A stretch of 64,000 bases of DNA from Flavobacterium sp. UMI-01 (GCF_019656315.1 NZ_BPLU01000001.1:62001-126000); one strand, 5' to 3'; positions 17,609 to 26,838 are shown, counted from the stretch's first letter. Made by a program: numbers and translations. The notes: generated by a model from the letters alone, not told the origin.

Positions 17609-18208
17609 TTGAACGAAACGTTATCTAAATATATCCCTGAATACGCAGTCAAACCCATTTTTGATTTGATTGTGACGCATGGTGTGCATTTAAAAATTGT
17701 CAATGAACGCGCCACACGCCATGGCGATTACCGTAGAGCGTTAAATGGCAAGCACGAAATAACAGTTAATGGGAGTCTGAATAAATACCGCTTTTTGATA
17801 ACCCTTATTCATGAAATTGCTCATTTAGTAGCGTTTGAAAAATACGGTCGGAACATTAAGCCCCATGGTAACGAGTGGAAATATACTTTTCAACAATTGA
17901 TGGTGCCCTATCTGAGGCCAGAGATTTTTCCAACTCAATTATTGCCACTTTTAGCTCGTCATTTTAGAAATCCTTCTGCCAGTAGTGATACGGATACTAC
18001 GTTGTCTTTGGCGCTCAAGCAATACGATAAGCCTACGGATAAAAATTATATTTTTGAACTCCCTTATGGCAGTGTGTTTAGAATAAAAAACGGAAAGGTG
18101 TTTAAAAAAATTGCCGTACGGACCAAACGTTTTGAATGTATTGAAATTAATTCCGGCAAAACCTATCTCTTCAATCCGAATGCTGAGGTAGAAATCATCC
18201 AAAATTAA
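17609..18208 (+). CDS. SprT-like zinc metalloprotein (TTG start)
   Basis: The 199-residue protein carries HEIAH (HExxH) followed ~20 residues on by KPHGNEWK, the SprT-family zinc site (two His of HExxH plus the downstream His). Bacterial SprT-like proteins are related to eukaryotic Spartan, a DNA-protein crosslink protease; activity in bacteria is largely unproven. The frame opens after a stop at 17600-17602 and has no ATG before the conserved region, so translation must start at TTG 17609 (NETLSKYIPEYA). The C-terminal 80 residues contain a beta-rich section (YGSVFRIKNGKVFKKI) instead of the zinc ribbon of longer SprT proteins. Confidence 0.82.
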   Translation: MNETLSKYIPEYAVKPIFDLIVTHGVHLKIVNERATRHGDYRRALNGKHEITVNGSLNKYRFLITLIHEIAHLVAFEKYGRNIKPHGNEWKYTFQQLMVPYLRPEIFPTQLLPLLARHFRNPSASSDTDTTLSLALKQYDKPTDKNYIFELPYGSVFRIKNGKVFKKIAVRTKRFECIEINSGKTYLFNPNAEVEIIQN

Positions 18209-18250
18209 ATCCCAAATTCCATTTGACTTTAAATTGGAAATTGGGATTTT
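18207..18250. terminator. Bidirectional terminator between convergent genes
   Basis: AAATCCCAAATTCC (18207-18220) is inverted at 18236-18249 with one mismatch. It lies between the stop of the SprT-like gene (+) and the stop of the MlaF-like gene (-). Confidence 0.75.
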
Positions 18251-18264
18251 GTAAATTACAATGT

Positions 18265-19026
18265 TTATCCTTTCAAATGCGCTTCTCTTACCTTTTTGAA
18301 TAAATTAGAGGAATAAACAAATGCAGTCACAGCTTCATTGTCTGTATAGAAAATTTCATCTTTATTTCCTTGCCATTCTTTTAGTCCGTTTTTCAGAAAA
18401 ACAATATTATCTCCTATTTCCATCACCGAGTTCATATCATGTGTGTTGACAACCGTAGTGATATTATATTCTTCCGTGATTTCTTTGATGAGGTTGTCGA
18501 TTAGTATGGACGTATTTGGATCTAATCCCGAGTTAGGTTCATCACAAAAAAGATATTTAGGATTGTTGACAATAGCACGAGCAATAGCTACACGTTTTTG
18601 CATTCCTCCTGAAATCTCCGAAGGTAATTTTTTATGAGCATCTGTTAAATTGACTCTTTCTAATACAAAATCAACTCGCTCTTTGATTTGAGACCTATTA
18701 TTTCGGGTAAACATTTTTAACGGAAAACCAACGTTTTCGGCAACAGTCATGGAGTCAAATAAAGCACTGCCTTGAAAAACCATTCCGATTTCGGTACGTA
18801 ATTCTCTTTTTTCTTCATCTTCTAACTCCGAATAAATTCGCCCGTCAAAAATAATTTGACCTGATTCTGGCGTATGGATGCCTAAAAGACTTTTGAGTAA
18901 GACAGTTTTTCCAGAACCACTTTGCCCTATAATCAGGTTCGTCTTTCCTGTTTCAAAAACAGTCGAAATTCCTTTTAGAATTTTGTTTTCGCCAAATGAT
19001 TTTTCTATGTTTTTTACTTCTATCAT
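18265..19026 (-). CDS. ABC transporter ATPase, MlaF type
   Basis: This is a 253-residue single ABC domain: Walker A GQSGSGKT (~36-43), Q-loop VFQGSALFDSMTV, signature ISGGMQKR (~143), Walker B YLFCDEPNSGLDP and H-loop NTHDM. The phenylalanine-rich Q-loop and the GMQKR signature are typical of the Mla/Ttg2A lipid transporters, which move phospholipids between the inner and outer membranes. It overlaps the permease gene upstream by 4 bp (ATGA), which indicates translational coupling. No MCE (MlaD) protein lies next to it. Confidence 0.9.
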   Translation of the reverse strand: MIEVKNIEKSFGENKILKGISTVFETGKTNLIIGQSGSGKTVLLKSLLGIHTPESGQIIFDGRIYSELEDEEKRELRTEIGMVFQGSALFDSMTVAENVGFPLKMFTRNNRSQIKERVDFVLERVNLTDAHKKLPSEISGGMQKRVAIARAIVNNPKYLFCDEPNSGLDPNTSILIDNLIKEITEEYNITTVVNTHDMNSVMEIGDNIVFLKNGLKEWQGNKDEIFYTDNEAVTAFVYSSNLFKKVREAHLKG

Positions 19027-19772
19027 GAGCCAAGTAATAATTGGGTTAGGATATAGTTAAATAAAATAATACAAACCGAAGTCCATACAAAAGATACTGT
19101 GCTCGCTTTTCCTACTTCAAGTGCACCACCCTTCATATAGTAACCATGAAAAGAGGGAATTGTTGCTAGTAAAATGGCAAAAATAAAAGTCTTTATAAAG
19201 GCATAAGTGACGTGGAAAGGAATAAAATCCATTTGGGCACCTGCAATAAAATCAGCTGCCGAGGTAAATCCCCCATATACACCAGCAATCCATCCTCCCA
19301 TAATGCCTAGGAACATACTGATTCCTATCACAAATGGGTATAAAAGCAAAGCAATAATTTTAGGAAATACTAAGTAGTTTAAGGAATTGACTCCCATTAC
19401 TTCAAGTGCGTCAATTTGTTCCGTAACCCGCATCGTTCCAATACTTGAGGTGATAAACGAACCCATTTTTCCAGCCATAATTACAGAGATGAAAGTAGGG
19501 GCAAATTCTAAAATAACCGACTGTCTAGTGGCGAAACCAATTAGGTATTTGGGTATTAAAGGATTGGTCAAGTTTAAAGCAGTTTGTATGGCAACAACTC
19601 CTCCTACAAAGAACGAGATGAAAGCTACTATTCCGAGTGAACCAATGATTAAATCGTCAATTTCTTTGAAGATAAGATTACGCATCACAGACCATTTGGT
19701 TTGTTTGATGAATATTTCCCTTATCATTAAGAAGTATTTCCCTATTTGAGATATATATCGAATGAGCATCAT
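19023..19772 (-). CDS. ABC transporter permease, MlaE type
   Basis: The 249-residue permease has about five to six membrane segments and the MlaE signatures: an amphipathic N-terminal helix, FFVGGVVAIQTALN, FAPTFISVIMAGKMGS, and GTMRVTEQIDALEVMGVN-LNYLVFPK. MlaE forms the inner-membrane core of the lipid transporter with two copies of MlaF. The first codons read M-M, so the true start could be 19772 or 19769. The next gene overlaps by 4 bp. Confidence 0.9.
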   Translation of the reverse strand: MMLIRYISQIGKYFLMIREIFIKQTKWSVMRNLIFKEIDDLIIGSLGIVAFISFFVGGVVAIQTALNLTNPLIPKYLIGFATRQSVILEFAPTFISVIMAGKMGSFITSSIGTMRVTEQIDALEVMGVNSLNYLVFPKIIALLLYPFVIGISMFLGIMGGWIAGVYGGFTSAADFIAGAQMDFIPFHVTYAFIKTFIFAILLATIPSFHGYYMKGGALEVGKASTVSFVWTSVCIILFNYILTQLLLGS

Positions 19773-19850
19773 AATGTATTAAATATTGTCAAAAATAGTT
19801 ATAAGTTATGAGTTATGGGGTATCAGAGAGAGCTTTTTCCCGCCGATGTT

Positions 19851-20702
19851 TTATCCAAACAGTTTTTCTTTCATTTTTTTTAAGCGATACTTGCGGATGA
19901 ATTGAGCTTGATTAGGAGTGACTAACATAGGTTTGTTTTCTTTTTTAGCTTTTAAAAACCCTTGAATGTAATCAACAAAAAGGAATGGTTTTCCTTTGCG
20001 CATAGCTAGCTTTAATGAGGCAATTGCAGTAATTATAAAGCCATATCCTAATGTGTAAAAGGCTTCTCCTTGTTTATAACGCGCTGTTTTGTTATAGTTG
20101 GCACCTGTGGGTTTTAAGTGTTTTACATGTAATGACTGGTCAGTAACAATTTTCCAGTTGTAAAATTTGCATAAAAGTTCGTCAACTGTGTCCCATCCCA
20201 TTTGAGGTCTTAGACCACCAATTTGTTCAAAAGTTTTTTTTCTGTAGGCTTTCAAAGCCCCCCGAATATGGTCTTTATCAGTTAAATTTTCTAGAACCCA
20301 TTCACCATTTTTTTCGATATAGCAAAATCCGCCTACCATCCCGATTGAAGGGTCCGATTGAAAATGTTTTGTAATGGCTTCAAAATAATTACTTGGAAAA
20401 ATCAAGTCGGCGTCTAATTTTACAATGACATCATAATTTTCATCCAAAGTTTCAAAACCCGTTTGGAATGCCTGAATAACTTTACTTCCAGGTAAATGTA
20501 TTGCCGATGAAGTTTTGTTGACTAAGCTAATAAATGGATGCTCTTTGGCGTAGGTCAATACAATTTCGGCAGTTTTGTCAGTAGAATTATCATTTACAAT
20601 TACTATTTTTTTGGGTAAATGTGTTTGTGAAACTAAGGATTCTAAAGTCAGAGCAATAAATTCTTCTTCGTTGTGAGCAGGAATAACAATATAATAGTTC
20701 AT
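19851..20702 (-). CDS. Family 2 glycosyltransferase
   Basis: The 283-residue GT-A protein has the GT2 opening YYIVIPAHNEEEFIALTLES, VNDNSTDKTAEIV, the metal-binding DXD-like KLDADLIF (~97-104), and QIGGLRPQMGWDTVDELLC as the acceptor/base region. There are no clear membrane segments. GT2 enzymes transfer a sugar from a nucleotide sugar; the acceptor is not identifiable. It follows a methyltransferase gene by 62 bp on the same strand, so both may act on a cell-surface glycan or lipid. The Mla-like pair lies 78 bp downstream. Confidence 0.85.
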   Translation of the reverse strand: MNYYIVIPAHNEEEFIALTLESLVSQTHLPKKIVIVNDNSTDKTAEIVLTYAKEHPFISLVNKTSSAIHLPGSKVIQAFQTGFETLDENYDVIVKLDADLIFPSNYFEAITKHFQSDPSIGMVGGFCYIEKNGEWVLENLTDKDHIRGALKAYRKKTFEQIGGLRPQMGWDTVDELLCKFYNWKIVTDQSLHVKHLKPTGANYNKTARYKQGEAFYTLGYGFIITAIASLKLAMRKGKPFLFVDYIQGFLKAKKENKPMLVTPNQAQFIRKYRLKKMKEKLFG

Positions 20703-20764
20703 GTTTCTGGATTATAACTTTCAGCTGAGTTAGGCTTCCGGTTGGAATTTGGAATTTGAATTTT

Positions 20765-21298
20765 TTAGATGAGCTTTTGAGCTCTTTCAGCACAAACAAT
20801 ATAATACCTCGGGGTAAAATAGCGCAATAAAGGTCTGAAACCAATTTTCTTTACGGGATGGGTAAATTTTTCTCGAGCAGTAATTTTCCAACCTGTTTTT
20901 TCTAAGAGCCAGTCTAATTGCCAGTCTTCAAATTCATGATAATGTCTATCCCACATGTCGGTTTTACTGCGATAGGCTGGTGAAAACCACAAACGTAAAG
21001 GGATTGAAATTAATATTTTATCACAGGTAACATTTTCTAAAACGGTATAAGGGTTTAATAAATGTTCAAAAATTTCAAAAGCTGTAAATACTGAGTACTG
21101 GTTATTTTGTAGAGCAGATTGATCTTTGTCTATATCTTCGCCAGTAGTGTTGATGACTTGATAGCCATTCTCTTGCATGATTTTGGAAAATGGATTGGGG
21201 ACACCTAAATCCAAAATAGTTTCATCGGTGGAAACGTGTTTTTGTAAAAAAGCTAAGGTGTGTTTGAATCGTTTATTCGGAAATGTTTTTTCGTACAT
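20765..21298 (-). CDS. SAM-dependent methyltransferase-like protein
   Basis: I start at the ATG at 21296-21298 (MYEKTFPNKRF, 177 residues); the open frame extends further but the extra residues are cysteine-rich and unlikely. The motif I region is degenerate (ETILDLGVPNPFSKIM, in place of the usual D.G.G.G), followed by DKDQSALQNNQYSVFTAFEI and EHLLNPYTVLENV, typical of class I methyltransferases. A conserved DRHYHEFEDWQLDWLLEKTGW motif lies in the second half. It is likely co-transcribed with the GT2 gene. The substrate is unknown. Confidence 0.72.
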   Translation of the reverse strand: MYEKTFPNKRFKHTLAFLQKHVSTDETILDLGVPNPFSKIMQENGYQVINTTGEDIDKDQSALQNNQYSVFTAFEIFEHLLNPYTVLENVTCDKILISIPLRLWFSPAYRSKTDMWDRHYHEFEDWQLDWLLEKTGWKITAREKFTHPVKKIGFRPLLRYFTPRYYIVCAERAQKLI

Positions 21299-21404
21299 GC
21301 TGTAATTGTATAATATCCAAGGCGCAAATGTACAAAGATATCCGTAGTCTTTTTTACCACAAAGACACAAAGATTTCTGTAAGATGCATAAAATTTTTAA
21401 AAAG

Positions 21405-21447
21405 AAAACCGCAGTTCTCAGGTTTTAGACACTAAGGAACTGCGGTT
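21405..21447 (-). terminator. Terminator after the FabH-like gene
   Basis: AACCGCAGTTC (21407-21417) is a perfect 11-bp inverted repeat of GAACTGCGGTT (21437-21447). Minus-strand reading continues into TTTTCTTTTT. Confidence 0.85.
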
Positions 21448-21474
21448 ATGCTGTCAATTGTTTGATTATTGGGT

Positions 21475-22533
21475 TTAATAACGATATACAAATGCATTGA
21501 TGTTCATTCCTGCTCCTACAGAAGCAAAAATTACGATATCGCCTTTGTTGATTTCGTGGTCTTGAATTTGTCTATTCACTAATAAATCAAACAGGGTAGG
21601 GACTGTAGCAACACTACTATTGCCCAATTCATGGATGCACATGGGCATAATTTTTTCGGGAGCGGTTTTTTCGTAGAGTTTGTAAAAACGTTCTACAATC
21701 GCTTCATCCATTTTTTCATTAGCTTGATGAATCAGAATTTTTTTGACATCATTAATGCTTACACCACTTTTATCTAAACAACTTTTCATGGCAAGTGGCA
21801 CATTGGTCAATGCGAATTCATAAATTTTACGACCGTGCATTTTGATGTATCTTGTGTTAGGGTCTAAATCCGTATTGTATGATTTTCCAAAGAATAAATA
21901 ATTAGCTTCATCAATAGCATAGGTAGCACTTTCGTAGGACAGCAATCCCGTTTCGTCGTTCGAAGCTTCGATAATCGTTGCTCCCGCACCATCTGAATAA
22001 ATCATCGAATCTCTGTCGTGGTCATCCACAACGCGTGATAACGTTTCAGAACCTATTACAAGGCAACGGTTTGCCATGCCTGATTTGATAAAAGCATTGG
22101 CTTGTAGCACGCCTTCAATCCAGCCTGGACATCCAAAAAGCAAATCATAAGCCACACATTTTGGGTTTTTGATTTGGAGTTTGTTCTTGACACGAGTAGC
22201 CAAACTAGGTAACATATCGGATTGAACGGTTCCGTGTTTTACATCGCCAAAGTTGTGAGCAAAGATAATGTAGTCAATCGTCTCAGCATCAATTTGGGCT
22301 TGAGCAATAGCTTTTTGTGCGGCAAAAAAAGCCAAATCAGAAGAGGTGTATTGCTCCTCAGCATAGCGTCTTTTTTCAATTCCTGTGATGCCCTTGAATT
22401 TATGAATAATGACATTGTTAGGATATTTAAAAGAACTTCCGTCTTCGTTTAAAAAGGTGTGTTCAGAAAAATGTGAATTTTGTATTTCTTTTTCAGGGAT
22501 ATAACTTCCTGATCCTGTTATTTTTATGGTCAT
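21475..22533 (-). CDS. 3-oxoacyl-ACP synthase III (FabH-like)
   Basis: The 352-residue thiolase-fold enzyme has the KAS III catalytic triad intact: Cys135 in LLFGCPGW, His269 in ILIHQANEKM and Asn305 in HELGNSSVATVP. It condenses an acyl-CoA primer with malonyl-ACP. It is somewhat longer than E. coli FabH (317) and has the N-terminal MTIKITGSGSYIPEKEIQN. Bacteroidetes often carry several FabH paralogues used for branched-chain fatty acids or for flexirubin-type pigments; with no acyl carrier protein or other fatty-acid genes beside it, I do not assign the symbol fabH. Confidence 0.88.
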   Translation of the reverse strand: MTIKITGSGSYIPEKEIQNSHFSEHTFLNEDGSSFKYPNNVIIHKFKGITGIEKRRYAEEQYTSSDLAFFAAQKAIAQAQIDAETIDYIIFAHNFGDVKHGTVQSDMLPSLATRVKNKLQIKNPKCVAYDLLFGCPGWIEGVLQANAFIKSGMANRCLVIGSETLSRVVDDHDRDSMIYSDGAGATIIEASNDETGLLSYESATYAIDEANYLFFGKSYNTDLDPNTRYIKMHGRKIYEFALTNVPLAMKSCLDKSGVSINDVKKILIHQANEKMDEAIVERFYKLYEKTAPEKIMPMCIHELGNSSVATVPTLFDLLVNRQIQDHEINKGDIVIFASVGAGMNINAFVYRY

Positions 22534-22774
22534 GGGTGTGTGATAGAATAATTATGACAATGTACTGATAAATCTACGATAAAAAATACTATGCATGCAT
22601 AATTATTAATTTAAAGTTCTTAAAGCGCTGAATTCTTTTTTTGTTAGGTAATTGTTGGTGAATTCTTTGTTTTAGTAATAAAAAAGGAATGGATTGTCTT
22701 ATCGATTTTTTGAATAAAGAAATTGAAACCGTCTTTTTTTTAAATTTTTTTCTTTTCGTAGCGAGTGATGAAAA

Positions 22775-22802
22775 AAAACGTCCCAAATCATCGGGACGTT
22801 TT
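22775..22802 (-). terminator. Terminator of gcvP
   Basis: ACGTCCC (22778-22784) pairs with GGGACGT (22793-22799), extended by A/T pairs; minus-strand reading ends in a run of eight T. Confidence 0.85.
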
Positions 22803-22818
22803 AGGGAATAATTGTCAA

Positions 22819-25668
22819 TTAGCTTTCCATATAAGCTTCAATAGGAGCACAACTGCACACTAAATTACGATCTCCAAAAGCATCATCTGCTCTTCGTACA
22901 CTTGGCCAGAATTTATTTTCGGCGATGTAAGGTAATGGAAAAGCGGCTGTTTCTCTAGAATAAGGCAAGTCCCAATTTTCAGCGGTTAGCATTGCTAAAG
23001 TATGGGGTGCATTTTTTAATACATTGTTTTTATCTTCACTTGAGGCGTTTTCAATTTCTTTACGAATCGAAATCATTGCTTCACAAAAACGGTCTAATTC
23101 TTCTAGATTTTCACTTTCTGTTGGCTCAATCATCAAGGTTCCAGCTACTGGGAAAGAAACGGTAGGCGCATGGAAACCGTAGTCCATCAAACGTTTCGCA
23201 ATATCCGTAACTTCGATTCCTTTTTGTTTGAAAGGACGGCATTCTAATATCATTTCGTGAGCGGCACGACCCATTTCTCCAGAATATAGCGTGTCGTAAT
23301 GACCGCTTAATTTTTCTTTGATATAATTGGCATTCAAGATAGCATGTTCCGTAGCTGATTTCAAACCTTCAGCACCTAACATTCGGATGTATCCGTAGGA
23401 GATTAAACATACTAAAGCAGAACCCCATGGTGCTGCAGAAATTGCAGTGATTGCGTTTTCTCCACCTGTTGGAATCACAGGATTTGTTGGTAAAAATGGT
23501 GCTAATTGTGGTGCTACGCAAATAGGTCCTACGCCAGGTCCTCCACCTCCGTGAGGAATAGCAAAGGTTTTGTGCAAGTTTAGGTGGCATACATCAGCGC
23601 CAATGGTAGCCGGATTTGTTAATCCTACTTGGGCATTCATATTGGCACCATCCATATAAACCTGTCCGCCATTATCGTGAACAATTTGGGTGATTTCTTT
23701 GATAGCACTTTCGTAAACTCCATGAGTAGAAGGATACGTAATCATTACACACGACAAATTGTCTTTGTGTAAAATCGCTTTTTCACGTAAATCTTCTACA
23801 TCAATATTTCCGTTTTCAAGGGTTTTGGTTACCACCACTTTCATACCCGCCATAGCAGCTGAGGCTGGATTGGTCCCGTGAGCCGATGATGGAATCAAAG
23901 CAATGTTTCTATGGTGATCACCTCTTGATTCATGGTAAGCTTGAATAACCATTAATCCTGCATACTCACCTTGTGCTCCAGAATTAGGTTGCAAGGTAGT
24001 AGCGGCAAAGCCAGTTATTTCATTTAAGTATTCTTCTAGTTTAGTAAGCATTTCTTGGTACCCTTGCGCTTGGTCTAAAGGAGCAAATGGGTGAATACTA
24101 TTCCAGCTAGGCGAACTTAAAGGCAACATTTCAGCAGCTGCATTTAATTTCATTGTACAAGAACCTAACGAAATCATCGAGTGATTCAATGCCAAATCTT
24201 TTCGCTCTAGCATTTTGATGTAACGCATCAAAGCGGTTTCAGAGTGGTATTTGTTGAATACTTCGTGTTGTAAGAAGCTTGAAGTTCGTATTAAACTTTC
24301 AGGAAAATGTATTGTTTCTGATAATTCACTGATAGTGATTGTCGCTAATTCTTTTGCGGCAGCAAAAATAGAAACCACCTTGTTTAAATCCCCAAAACCG
24401 ATAGTTTCGTTCAACGAAATAGAAACGGTATTTTCGGTAGGATAAAAGAAATTCACCTCATTAGCTTCGGCAATTTCACGTATTTTTTTAGCATCTGCTT
24501 TAATAACAATCGTGTCAAAGAAAGCAGTGTTGGTTTGCTCATAACCTAATTTTGCCAAAGTATTTGCTAATGTCACTGCAGACGCATGAACTTTGGTAGC
24601 AATATATTTTAAACCTCTTGGTCCGTGATAAACCGCATACATACTCGCCATTACAGATAGTAAAACTTGTGCTGTACAAATGTTGGAAGTAGCTTTATCG
24701 CGTTTGATGTGTTGTTCACGAGTTTGCAATGCCATACGCAGGGCGCGATTTCCATTGGTGTCCTGAGTTACCCCAATGATTCTTCCAGGCATTGAACGCT
24801 TGTATTCGTCTTTGGTAGCAAAGTACGCTGCATGTGGACCTCCATAACCTAATGGAATCCCAAAACGTTGGGTGGTTCCAAGAACTACTGCAGCGCCCAT
24901 TTCTCCTGGAGGTTTTAATTTTGCTAAACTCAAAATGTCAGCAGCAACGGCTACTTTAATATCATTTTCGGCAGCTTTTGCAATAAAAGCAGTATAATCG
25001 TTTACTTGTCCAAATTTCCCAGGATATTGTAAAATAGCTCCGAAGAAATCCTCTGAAAAATCAAATTCTTCGTGATTTCCCACTACTAATTCTACGCCAA
25101 TTGGTGTAGAACGGGTTTGTAAAACAGATAGCGTTTGTGGTAAAATTTCTTCAGATACAAAGAATTTACACACATTGGCTTTCTTTTGCTCTCTTGTTCT
25201 AACGTCAAGTAACAAGGCCATAGCTTCGGCTGCTGCTGTTCCTTCGTCCAGTAGCGAGGCATTAGCGATTTCCATTCCTGTTAATTCGATAACCGTAGTT
25301 TGGAAATTCAAGATAGCTTCAAGGCGGCCTTGCGCAATTTCTGCTTGATATGGGGTGTAAGCCGTGTACCATCCTGGGTTTTCGAATACATTTCGTAAAA
25401 TAACCGAAGGAATGATGGCTTGATTATAGCCTAAACCGATGTAGGTTTTGAACATTTTGTTTTTGCTTCCTAAGTGCGTAATATGTTTCATGTATTCATA
25501 TTCCGTCATTTCAGGATCCAAATTTAGAGGTGCTTTTAGGCGAATGTCATCTGGAATAGTCTCATAGATAAGTTGTTCAATTGAGTCAACTCCAATTGTT
25601 TCTAACATCTTTGGCAGGTCGGACTCTTCTGGACCTATGTGTCTTAAAGCAAAAGCATCTGTTTTCAT
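22819..25668 (-). CDS. gcvP: Glycine dehydrogenase (decarboxylating), P protein
   Basis: The PLP-dependent P protein of the glycine cleavage system decarboxylates glycine and passes the aminomethyl group to the lipoyl H protein. At 949 residues it is the fused, homodimeric form (both halves in one chain), with the PLP lysine at residue 700 in LNLHKTFAIPHGGGGPG. Other family signatures are RHIGP at the N-terminus, SLLDEGTAAAEAM, and SHGTNPASA. Neighbouring genes for GcvT or GcvH are absent, normal for this phylum. It stands alone, with its own terminator. Confidence 0.97.
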   Translation of the reverse strand: MKTDAFALRHIGPEESDLPKMLETIGVDSIEQLIYETIPDDIRLKAPLNLDPEMTEYEYMKHITHLGSKNKMFKTYIGLGYNQAIIPSVILRNVFENPGWYTAYTPYQAEIAQGRLEAILNFQTTVIELTGMEIANASLLDEGTAAAEAMALLLDVRTREQKKANVCKFFVSEEILPQTLSVLQTRSTPIGVELVVGNHEEFDFSEDFFGAILQYPGKFGQVNDYTAFIAKAAENDIKVAVAADILSLAKLKPPGEMGAAVVLGTTQRFGIPLGYGGPHAAYFATKDEYKRSMPGRIIGVTQDTNGNRALRMALQTREQHIKRDKATSNICTAQVLLSVMASMYAVYHGPRGLKYIATKVHASAVTLANTLAKLGYEQTNTAFFDTIVIKADAKKIREIAEANEVNFFYPTENTVSISLNETIGFGDLNKVVSIFAAAKELATITISELSETIHFPESLIRTSSFLQHEVFNKYHSETALMRYIKMLERKDLALNHSMISLGSCTMKLNAAAEMLPLSSPSWNSIHPFAPLDQAQGYQEMLTKLEEYLNEITGFAATTLQPNSGAQGEYAGLMVIQAYHESRGDHHRNIALIPSSAHGTNPASAAMAGMKVVVTKTLENGNIDVEDLREKAILHKDNLSCVMITYPSTHGVYESAIKEITQIVHDNGGQVYMDGANMNAQVGLTNPATIGADVCHLNLHKTFAIPHGGGGPGVGPICVAPQLAPFLPTNPVIPTGGENAITAISAAPWGSALVCLISYGYIRMLGAEGLKSATEHAILNANYIKEKLSGHYDTLYSGEMGRAAHEMILECRPFKQKGIEVTDIAKRLMDYGFHAPTVSFPVAGTLMIEPTESENLEELDRFCEAMISIRKEIENASSEDKNNVLKNAPHTLAMLTAENWDLPYSRETAAFPLPYIAENKFWPSVRRADDAFGDRNLVCSCAPIEAYMES

Positions 25669-25895
25669 TTGTAGATAGTATCTGTTTTTAATCGGAAAAT
25701 GGAATTAGCATAGCACTTCATTCGTTTCTTTTAGAAACCCAAGATCATGCTCATTTTCTATAAATGTAAAAAGGTTGTTTTTTTTGTGGCGCAAAAATAA
25801 ACATAATTCCGTTTTAAATCGTTGTTTTTTAGGATTCATTTTATTTGGGTAAAAGGATTTTATAAACATTTTGTTGAAATGATTATTTTTGTTAG

Positions 25896-26708
25896 ATGAT
25901 TCGTATTCAGGCTCTTTTTGATTTTTACCTCAAATCCAGTATTCACGTGGCTTTATCGGTCTATGCATTGGTACGAATGACCCAATTTATGTTTGGAATT
26001 CCGTATGATGTCCCCATTGCTTTATTTTCGTTTTTTGGAACTATTGTGGGGTATAACTTTGTAAAATACGATGCTTTGGCTCGGGAAAAAAAAAGTATGA
26101 TGCGTGACGAATTGAAATTGATTGCCTTTCTGAGTTTCATTTCGTTTTTGGCGGTGGGTTATTATTTTTTCAAGTTGGAACGGGTTACGCAGTTGGTAGC
26201 AATAGGGGTTTTGTTGTTGACGTTGTTGTATACTTTGCCATTTTTTCCAAACCGTAAAAACGCTCGCAACTGGGCTGGGGTAAAGATTTATATAGTAGCC
26301 TTATGCTGGGTGGGAGTGACTTTACTATTGCCCTTGGTGAATGCGCATCAAGAATTAGGATTTGATTTTTTCATCAAATGCATACAACGCTTTGTATTGG
26401 TTTTCAATCTGATTTTAGTTTTCGAAATTATCGATTTAACCAATGACGACCCGCACCTTAAAACCGTTCCTCAACAAATAGGGGTGAAGCGAACTAAAAT
26501 CCTAGGTTTGTTATTGTTGCTGCCGTTTTATTTTTTAGAGTTTTTAAAAACTAATTTTATCGAAAAGCAGGTATTTGTCAATTTGATATTGGTTGTTTTA
26601 CTGGCTTTATTTTTGGTTTTTGCCAATGAAAAACGCTCTAAGTACTATTCGTCCTTTTGGGTCGAAAGCATCCCGATTCTTTGGTGGTTGATGGTAATTT
26701 TACTTTAA
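25896..26708 (+). CDS. UbiA-like prenyltransferase-family membrane protein
   Basis: The 270-residue polytopic protein has around eight hydrophobic segments. Loop sequences resemble the UbiA superfamily: NFVKYDALAREK at ~57-68, in the place of the first Asp-rich motif NDxxDxxxD, and EIIDLTNDDPHLKTVPQQIG at ~186-205, matching the second DxxxD...TxP motif. The first motif keeps a single aspartate, so catalysis of prenyl transfer is uncertain. It is divergent from gcvP and convergent with the M3 peptidase. The product and partner are unknown. Confidence 0.68.
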   Translation: MIRIQALFDFYLKSSIHVALSVYALVRMTQFMFGIPYDVPIALFSFFGTIVGYNFVKYDALAREKKSMMRDELKLIAFLSFISFLAVGYYFFKLERVTQLVAIGVLLLTLLYTLPFFPNRKNARNWAGVKIYIVALCWVGVTLLLPLVNAHQELGFDFFIKCIQRFVLVFNLILVFEIIDLTNDDPHLKTVPQQIGVKRTKILGLLLLLPFYFLEFLKTNFIEKQVFVNLILVVLLALFLVFANEKRSKYYSSFWVESIPILWWLMVILL

Positions 26709-26715
26709 AAAACAC

Positions 26716-26763
26716 TAATATTGGTGAATACGTTCACTGATTTTAGTATAATATTGGTGAATA
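26716..26763. repeat. 15-bp direct repeat
   Basis: TAATATTGGTGAATA occurs at 26716-26730 and again, exactly, at 26749-26763, between two convergent genes. It is probably a short local duplication. Confidence 0.6.
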
Positions 26764-26794
26764 GGATTTGTTTCAGGGAGTTTTTGAAACAAAT

Positions 26795-26820
26795 AAACCG
26801 AAGCATCACTACTTCGGTTT
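26795..26820 (-). terminator. Terminator of the M3 peptidase gene
   Basis: AAACCGAAG (26795-26803) and CTTCGGTTT (26812-26820) form a 9-bp stem; minus reading continues into ATTTGTTT. It may also serve the convergent plus-strand gene. Confidence 0.75.
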
Positions 26821-26838
26821 GTATTCTGTATTTAATTT

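Noticed and set aside
22589..22786. 65-codon minus-strand frame between the FabH-like gene and gcvP
   Set aside because: Lys/Phe-rich low-complexity translation of AT-rich intergenic DNA; it overlaps the gcvP terminator.
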